A stretch of 27,562 nucleotides of DNA, from the IMG/VR virus record IMGVR_UViG_3300017752_000118, positions 1 to 27,562 of that record; one strand, given 5' to 3'. The position numbers were made by a program, and so were the translations under genes. The notes beneath the pieces were generated by a model. It ran no database searches and was not told where the DNA came from. It worked only from the letters and a program-made list of their open reading frames with translations. Shown here one piece after another: positions 24,001 to 27,562 of the stretch (positions are counted from its first letter, which is position 1; the number at the start of each line of letters is the position of its first letter). This DNA comes from a virus.

Positions 24001-24779
24001 ATTTAGAGATAATTAGAAAAAGTGGAAATTTAGGTGAACTTTTTAAAAATGACTCAGCCTTAAAAGAACTTCAGACCCCTATTGAAGTTTTTGGATATAG
24101 TACCTTACCTGGGTTTGAAGGTAGTGCAGCCTTTACTAGGAATGTAGGAATAACTACAGAAATAAGTAAAAACTATGCCACAGCTATAACTATTGGGGCA
24201 ACAGCTAATGGTGAAGTACCAGGGATGGAATCTACAGCTTTTTCAAGGTGGAATATAGGTTTAGTTGATAGGTTTAAAGAAAATTTAACTGATGGAGAAA
24301 ATAAAGTTACTGAACCAACCCCATTAGATAAATCAAACGAGCAAATTATTTCAAACTACAAAGCATTTATTAGTTCAGGTTATACTAAATTAGGGTTTAG
24401 TCGAAAAAGTCAAGACCTTACGATAAATGGAGATTATATTAGTACTAATAAGAATGTAGTTAAGAATTTTTATAGTTATGCTCAAGCAGAAACTACTTTA
24501 CAAAATTACGATTCTGGGTCTAATCAAGGTATAATTGAAAGTTCACTTGGTTTTTTGCCTATAAATTTAAAAATAGATATGGATGGTTTAGGGGGAATTA
24601 GAATTTATGACTTTGTAAAAATTAATACTTCATTTTTACCTTCAAACTATCCCCAAACTTTAGAATTTATATGTACAGGAGTAAATCATAAATTAGTAAA
24701 TAATGATTGGGTTACTAGTTTAAAAACAATAGCTACTTACACAGATAAGGGAAGCAAATCAACTTCGGCAACATCATGA
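21042..24779 (+). CDS. Large baseplate hub-like protein
   Basis: A 1245-residue protein. Conserved-looking blocks are SALNSRNAWVKLASSVVV (about 45-62); SPMPGIVDIDITDLNRGS and KLNIKCHNRAQFDVIDVLYL; and LGYTVCLEWGWNQYID (about 164-223). Together they read as a hub-type beta-barrel with an inserted helix. C-terminal residues 1185-1245 (GLGGIRIYDFVKINTSFLPS, FICTGVNHKLVNNDWVTSLK) resemble the last beta-domain of phage hub proteins, where TGVxHxIxNNxWxTSLxT is typical. The middle has long acidic and Asn-rich stretches (about 630-700). It begins 11 bases after the LysM gene, and its TGA overlaps the amidase ATG. Such a protein could combine the roles that T4 splits between gp27 and gp5, with the lysin as a separate gene; this is inferred from order and pattern. 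Confidence 0.6.
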   Translation: MANLLGSPFRKYVNETVTTRQRVSGLTDKKLNYNPNSPRSLEVISALNSRNAWVKLASSVVVEPNRLNILKKNYINNPLIDNVNPGIDLAIQNVLQGGLVSKGTDKYNESSLGLQEFDSQYPETWRETVNNSINFSTDHRSGILGYNANPAYGVGGLEFGYSPMPGIVDIDITDLNRGSIKKSKLNIKCHNRAQFDVIDVLYLRLGYTVCLEWGWNQYIDVNNETGEIYPVYLGNTLIDDEFWKIKNEEYSDFLEKIENKRKLYKGNYDGIIGVISNFSWDFQPDGTYDIRLEITSLGDVIESLKVNLPPLVKSKNDPYAESRFKELLDELKSRATTEDEFYNVLYPGLRDELSIIYDSLNQYVENNIPIFSFTSISTSNLIDNPHLLCSLDQSINIPPIRWENVANVNGIRDRLSPIVGDKFDWGHIFGANPINLGSKGGVVQAKLGPDIKNIRGEDSGDHIGSINSNSWTLYRSPSDANIEDLSSSHFSRVDTPMTVTATDTSIVYKKDGKWQRSSFLRSKTLLYSTLTGYESTDYEFPQSVIQSFDEYFLIGWTSPTQEVKNLNYIGGFLGDFKWFENDNEVTWLDLLSRPVDSNKSLFAYYGKPQFLTLFYNWAIFNGYAGGKGDDLIQSANDKEEEDDNELSDRDKELSQQILEFKNSTERSKFKNKINNYFFNVRDLHADSTYNLKIYDPWTFSNPPDDGDDDALVLNDGTLIGDYRTYGTYGSEEANEDFTNMGALAGDKYITLEGPKFKATSTQNGKIYMDKVGAALNFITNWNTDIGFPTYPYSGDGLFKDEIGKHPIDFFKLDFQPIRDSYFIRFKVLLNYINDFLIPKKKTKSNNQPIIQINTETKTNICYTIDNVISVNPRKVIIKNSKFYTNQNSSQKNIYEKIYPELENFHVHGGDGKEEFRYGQIMNVYFNFNRVEEIFNSVDKNNQVSLFTVLKSLCDDINESLGSINNIEPVIDKDLNEIQLIDQTSIPNLEIIRKSGNLGELFKNDSALKELQTPIEVFGYSTLPGFEGSAAFTRNVGITTEISKNYATAITIGATANGEVPGMESTAFSRWNIGLVDRFKENLTDGENKVTEPTPLDKSNEQIISNYKAFISSGYTKLGFSRKSQDLTINGDYISTNKNVVKNFYSYAQAETTLQNYDSGSNQGIIESSLGFLPINLKIDMDGLGGIRIYDFVKINTSFLPSNYPQTLEFICTGVNHKLVNNDWVTSLKTIATYTDKGSKSTSATS

Positions 24780-25930
24780 TAAAAAATAATAGCATAATAA
24801 ACACACCTAAATTATTGCAGAATGCTTTATCTTTAAAATCAGAAAGTGATGGTCAAACTTCATCTTCCCCTGTAGTAACTTTAACAAAAGAAGAAATTGA
24901 AAAAGAGCAACAAGAAAAGCTTAGAACTATAGGGGCTGAAAGAGGAACCTATATAGAAACTAATTCTAATAATGTTAATACTAATACTGATACTTTAGAA
25001 GATGGAGAATTTTGGACAAAAGCCGCAGACAAAAAAGAAGCTTTACAATCTGGACGTTGGGATAAATCAAAACCAAATGGTTATAAAATAGGTCAAAATC
25101 AAATAGGAGGAAAATATGCCCCTTTCAAGATGAAAACTATTTCTATGATTATTTTACACCATACAGCTACAATGCGTACAGTTAAATATGAACAAGAAAA
25201 ATTTTCTAAAAAATCAATTTCATCTAATGCCATAATTGGTGTAGATGGTCAAATTGAATATGTTGTTCCACTTCCTTTCATAGCTAATGCCCAAGGAATG
25301 AATCTTTTTAATAATGGTAGAGAAAATGTAAAAGGAAGATTTAATACTCTTTGTACTTCAGTTGAGCTTACTAATGTAGGATATTTAAATAAAGAAACTA
25401 CAAAACAAGGTAAAACCTATTGGAGCAGAGGTAATTATGAATATGAAGAATCCTTAGTTTCTCAGGCATATGACTTTAATGGAAATCCTCTTAAACTATA
25501 TAAATCAGCTAAAAGATGTTTAGAATATACAGATGTCCAACTTAATGCTATGGTAAAATGGATTAAAAAACAACAGAATTATATAGCTGAAAATTACCCT
25601 GAAAATTCAGAAATTTTAAATTGGAAATTTACTCAAGAAACGTATAATCAAATGTTTCCTAATTTTCAATCTAAAAAACTTCCAAAATCATTTAAAAGCA
25701 AAGGAGGAAAATATTTTGATGGACCTAACAATGAATATTTAATAGCAGGAATGACTAGAAAAAAAGATAATGGGAAAGCATATAATTCAAACAAATATGG
25801 GTTTGCTGTTAGTAAGGATGCTTGGGACTATAAACCAGGAATATATAGTCATAATTCAATAGATGCAGGTAAATCTGATGTTTTTCCTACTAAAAAAATG
25901 GTAGAATGTTTAAAAAATAATTTTGGATAA
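24776..25930 (+). CDS. Tail-associated N-acetylmuramoyl-L-alanine amidase (amidase_2 / PGRP-like)
   Basis: A 384-residue enzyme predicted to cleave the amide bond between N-acetylmuramic acid and the stem peptide of peptidoglycan. The catalytic domain spans about 118-384. MIILHHTAT holds the first zinc ligand (HH at 128-129), SSNAIIGVDGQIEYVVP is the expected strand and hairpin, CTSVELTNVG contains the conserved Glu (197), and the C-terminal SHNSIDAGKSDVFP supplies the second His (359), a catalytic Lys (366) and the third ligand as Asp (368), where T7 lysozyme has Cys. All key residues are present, so it should be active. Residues 1-115 are a charged, Asn/Gln-rich extension that could anchor it in the tail. 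There is no signal peptide or transmembrane segment. Its start overlaps the hub stop (ATGA), which argues for a virion-bound lysin opening the wall during entry rather than a late-lysis endolysin. Confidence 0.88.
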   Translation: MIKNNSIINTPKLLQNALSLKSESDGQTSSSPVVTLTKEEIEKEQQEKLRTIGAERGTYIETNSNNVNTNTDTLEDGEFWTKAADKKEALQSGRWDKSKPNGYKIGQNQIGGKYAPFKMKTISMIILHHTATMRTVKYEQEKFSKKSISSNAIIGVDGQIEYVVPLPFIANAQGMNLFNNGRENVKGRFNTLCTSVELTNVGYLNKETTKQGKTYWSRGNYEYEESLVSQAYDFNGNPLKLYKSAKRCLEYTDVQLNAMVKWIKKQQNYIAENYPENSEILNWKFTQETYNQMFPNFQSKKLPKSFKSKGGKYFDGPNNEYLIAGMTRKKDNGKAYNSNKYGFAVSKDAWDYKPGIYSHNSIDAGKSDVFPTKKMVECLKNNFG

Positions 25931-25933
25931 GAT

Positions 25934-26872
25934 ATGTATTTTCCTAAATCTCAAATAAAAACAAATTTACACACTAATGGAGGAGAATTTACTCTTTTAG
26001 GTAATAAATCCGAATATATAGGAAGTTATTATTCAACTTCAACAGGAAAATTCTATACAGGTAAAAACCCTAATAGTGGTCAAAATAATGAACTAGTTCC
26101 CTTTACTTCTCCTTTTAATAGTGATATAAATGATTCTATAAAAATGGATGAAGATTTTACTATTGGTAGTAATTTAAATACATCTTTAGACCTAAATATT
26201 GAAAACCCTGATCCTAGTATTCTTCAAGCTGATAGTGAATTATCAATCCCAGATAATGTTGATTGGGAATCTAATTATTTAAACAATGAAGAATATAATT
26301 CTTTAGTACCGACATTACAAGAAAGATTAATACCTTTAGAGAATCCAACAATTCCAACAGTTGAAGAACTTAGCACAGGAAAATATGTAAAATATTATGT
26401 AAAAGACATAAGAAATGTTTCATATTATGAAATTTCTAAAAAAACCTTTAAAGGGATGTATTCAAGTAATTTATATGCTACAGATTTATATGATGCTGTT
26501 TCTATAACTTTTTTAACAGGAACCCAAAATAATACTTCTAACCATTTAAAAATGATTTCTGTAGAATTAAAATATAATTGGAAGGGGTTTGCAGAAACAT
26601 CACCATTTCAAAATAATCAAAATTCTTTATTTACTAATGGAGGAGAATTTTTACTTCCTAACAGAAAAGATTATATTGGTTTTTACCATATCCATAATAA
26701 CCAATTTATGACTGGTAAGGTTCATAAAAACGGCCCTCAAACAATATTAATCCCCCTAAAATCTCAATCTATTTCTACAAGTTTATCATCTTTAAAACCT
26801 TCACCAACAACCCCAAGTTCCCCTTCATCTTTAAGTAGTGGTCAAGGATCTTCAGGTGGGGGTGGATATTAA
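25934..26872 (+). CDS. Virion protein with duplicated TNGGEF domain
   Basis: A 312-residue protein after the amidase, separated by 3 bases. It carries the same ~45-residue element near both ends: residues 11-57 (LHTNGGEFTLLGNKSEYIGS, then YTGKNPNSGQ and LVPF) and residues 231-275 (LFTNGGEFLLPNRKDYIGFY, then MTGKVHKNG and LIPL). The element T-x-G-G-E-F-x-L, Y-I-G-x-Y, M/Y-T-G-K recurs in structural proteins of marine phages, sometimes near baseplate genes. A middle domain (about 145-225) with YEISKKTFKGMYSSNLYATD and AVSITFLTG is strand-rich. The last ~37 residues are Ser/Pro/Gly-rich with a GGGGY end and are probably flexible. The role is unknown; a tail-tip or spike component is suggested by the operon. 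GGEF here is not the diguanylate cyclase motif, because no such domain surrounds it. Confidence 0.65.
   Translation: MYFPKSQIKTNLHTNGGEFTLLGNKSEYIGSYYSTSTGKFYTGKNPNSGQNNELVPFTSPFNSDINDSIKMDEDFTIGSNLNTSLDLNIENPDPSILQADSELSIPDNVDWESNYLNNEEYNSLVPTLQERLIPLENPTIPTVEELSTGKYVKYYVKDIRNVSYYEISKKTFKGMYSSNLYATDLYDAVSITFLTGTQNNTSNHLKMISVELKYNWKGFAETSPFQNNQNSLFTNGGEFLLPNRKDYIGFYHIHNNQFMTGKVHKNGPQTILIPLKSQSISTSLSSLKPSPTTPSSPSSLSSGQGSSGGGGY
25964..26104 (+). repeat. TNGGEF element, first copy
   Basis: First copy of the duplicated domain in the 312-residue protein; it encodes TNGGEFTLLGNKSEYIGSYY and following residues. ACTAATGGAGGAGAATTT is shared exactly with the second copy, 18 bases. Confidence 0.75.
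26624..26758 (+). repeat. TNGGEF element, second copy
   Basis: Second copy, encoding TNGGEFLLPNRKDYIGFYHI and following residues. Outside the shared 18 bases the two copies have diverged in DNA and protein, so the duplication is old. Confidence 0.75.
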
Positions 26873-26897
26873 AAATATCCTTCATATATTTACATAA

Positions 26898-27562
26898 TTG
26901 TTTTGGCTAATTGAAAATACTGACCAATTAAAAGGTTTTTACAATAAAGGTTACAAAGAAGCTTATATAGAAGTTATACCATATTCTTATAAAACTCACC
27001 CTGTAACCAATAAAGTATCCTTAATATATGTACACCCTGTAGATGCACATAAGGGTTACATTATATCAATAAATCACAGCGAATCTATGCCACTAAACAG
27101 TGAGTATATTGCTGAATTAATTAATAGTTATAATACATTATATGTTTGGGGTAAAAAGGAATTTTTACATTATTTTGTGCATAAAAATATTATAGATGTT
27201 TCTTTATCCTCTCCTGAATATGAGATGGAAACTACTAAAGCTCACCAAATTTTATCACAAAGAGCTAAAAATAAGTTGGATATTAACAGAATAGTTCCTA
27301 TCGTTAAACATTACGAAACGTGTGAAAAAAATTACAATAATCTAAAACAACATTTTAATGCACCAATTAACGAATTTTACAACAACCGAGTACCATTGGT
27401 ATTCAACTCCATCGAAAGGAATGGTTTACGAGTTCAAAGAGAACTCTTTAAAGAACACTTCAACCAAGATTGCGGAGATAGAGTTTACACACAATATAAC
27501 TACAGAACAACCACAACAAGACCCTCAAACCGTTTTGGAGGGGTTAACTTTGCAGCATTAAA
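26898..27562 (+). CDS. DNA polymerase, probably family A, N-terminal part (partial, non-ATG start)
   Basis: An uninterrupted frame runs from the TAA at 26895-26897 to the window end (221 codons). Its first ATG is 63 codons in, so the start is probably the TTG at 26898 (FWLIENTDQLKGFYNKGYKE follows it). The sequence reads KVSLIYVHPVDAHKGYIISI, then LYVWGKKEFLHYFVHKNIID; VPLVFNSIERNGLRVQRELF (166-185), the helix before the polymerase domain in family A enzymes; and the end YNYRTTTTRPSNRFGGVNFA (200-219), which matches the T-x-T-T-x-R-P-S-N element preceding catalytic motif A. The N-terminal ~150 residues take the place of a 3'-5' exonuclease domain, but no D-x-E motif is visible, so proofreading may be lost. 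It follows the tail operon by 25 bases with a degenerate copy of the repeated motif (TATTTACAT at 26887). Catalytic residues lie beyond the window. The family call is from memory. Confidence 0.65.
   Translation, partial: MFWLIENTDQLKGFYNKGYKEAYIEVIPYSYKTHPVTNKVSLIYVHPVDAHKGYIISINHSESMPLNSEYIAELINSYNTLYVWGKKEFLHYFVHKNIIDVSLSSPEYEMETTKAHQILSQRAKNKLDINRIVPIVKHYETCEKNYNNLKQHFNAPINEFYNNRVPLVFNSIERNGLRVQRELFKEHFNQDCGDRVYTQYNYRTTTTRPSNRFGGVNFAAL

Noticed and set aside
25974-25991. GGEF sequence suggesting a diguanylate cyclase
   Set aside because: Only the four letters match; the surrounding 45-residue element and the protein size do not fit a cyclase domain, and the same element is duplicated.
27358-27561. 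67-codon ATG-started open frame at the window end
   Set aside because: It lies in a different frame from the polymerase-like gene, which is open across the whole region and carries recognisable motifs; the peptide here is low-complexity and has no family features.

Overview
The window is a stretch of the late, virion-building region of a T4-like (myovirus) phage genome. It is very AT-rich (roughly 30% GC by eye), all genes lie on the + strand, and packing is tight: many neighbours overlap or sit within a few bases. It opens with the last ~89 codons of a gp23-type major capsid protein. Next come neck and sheath-completion proteins (gp13-, gp14- and gp15-like), a block of three fibre/adhesin genes, three small proteins, the contractile sheath (gp18) and tail tube (gp19), a gp26-type protein with a second-frame extension, a tape measure protein, a set of baseplate/hub proteins, a tail-associated amidase and a final tail protein. 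The window ends inside a DNA polymerase gene that looks like family A and has no ATG start. The proteins resemble those of divergent marine T4-like phages. The host cannot be named from this sequence. Low GC, few clear Shine-Dalgarno sites and A/T-rich leaders would suit a marine Bacteroidota host, but that is inference.

Layout: capsid end and terminator (1-330); neck and tail-completion operon gp13-gp14-gp15 (364-3086); fibre block (3127-9834), with a 1567-residue protein of low-complexity and cadherin-like repeats, a 189-residue linker-like protein and a 438-residue fibre protein, closed by a strong terminator (9864-9895); small-protein block (9910-10603); sheath and tube (10658-12914) with terminator; gp26/gp51-like pair and tape measure (13014-17140); baseplate, hub and lysin operon (17173-26872); polymerase (26898 to the window end).

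How the parts fit: gp23 builds the head; gp13 and gp14 close the neck; gp15 caps the sheath and tube; gp18 and gp19 form the contractile tail, whose length is set by the tape measure; the gp26/gp51-like proteins probably act as tail or hub assembly factors; the baseplate, hub and amidase proteins make the tip that crosses the envelope; the fibre genes probably bind the host surface.

Two features stand out. First, a near-invariant nonamer, TATTTATAA, lies in front of almost every gene preceded by a gap of about 30 bases or more. It never lies in front of closely coupled genes, so it is a strong candidate for the phage's own late promoter or leader element. It is the reverse complement of the T4 late promoter core. 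Second, the gp26-like gene ends on a run of seven T and overlaps a second reading frame. That frame has no start codon before a late internal ATG, yet it appears to carry conserved protein sequence, which points to programmed frameshifting like that of other phages' tail assembly chaperones.
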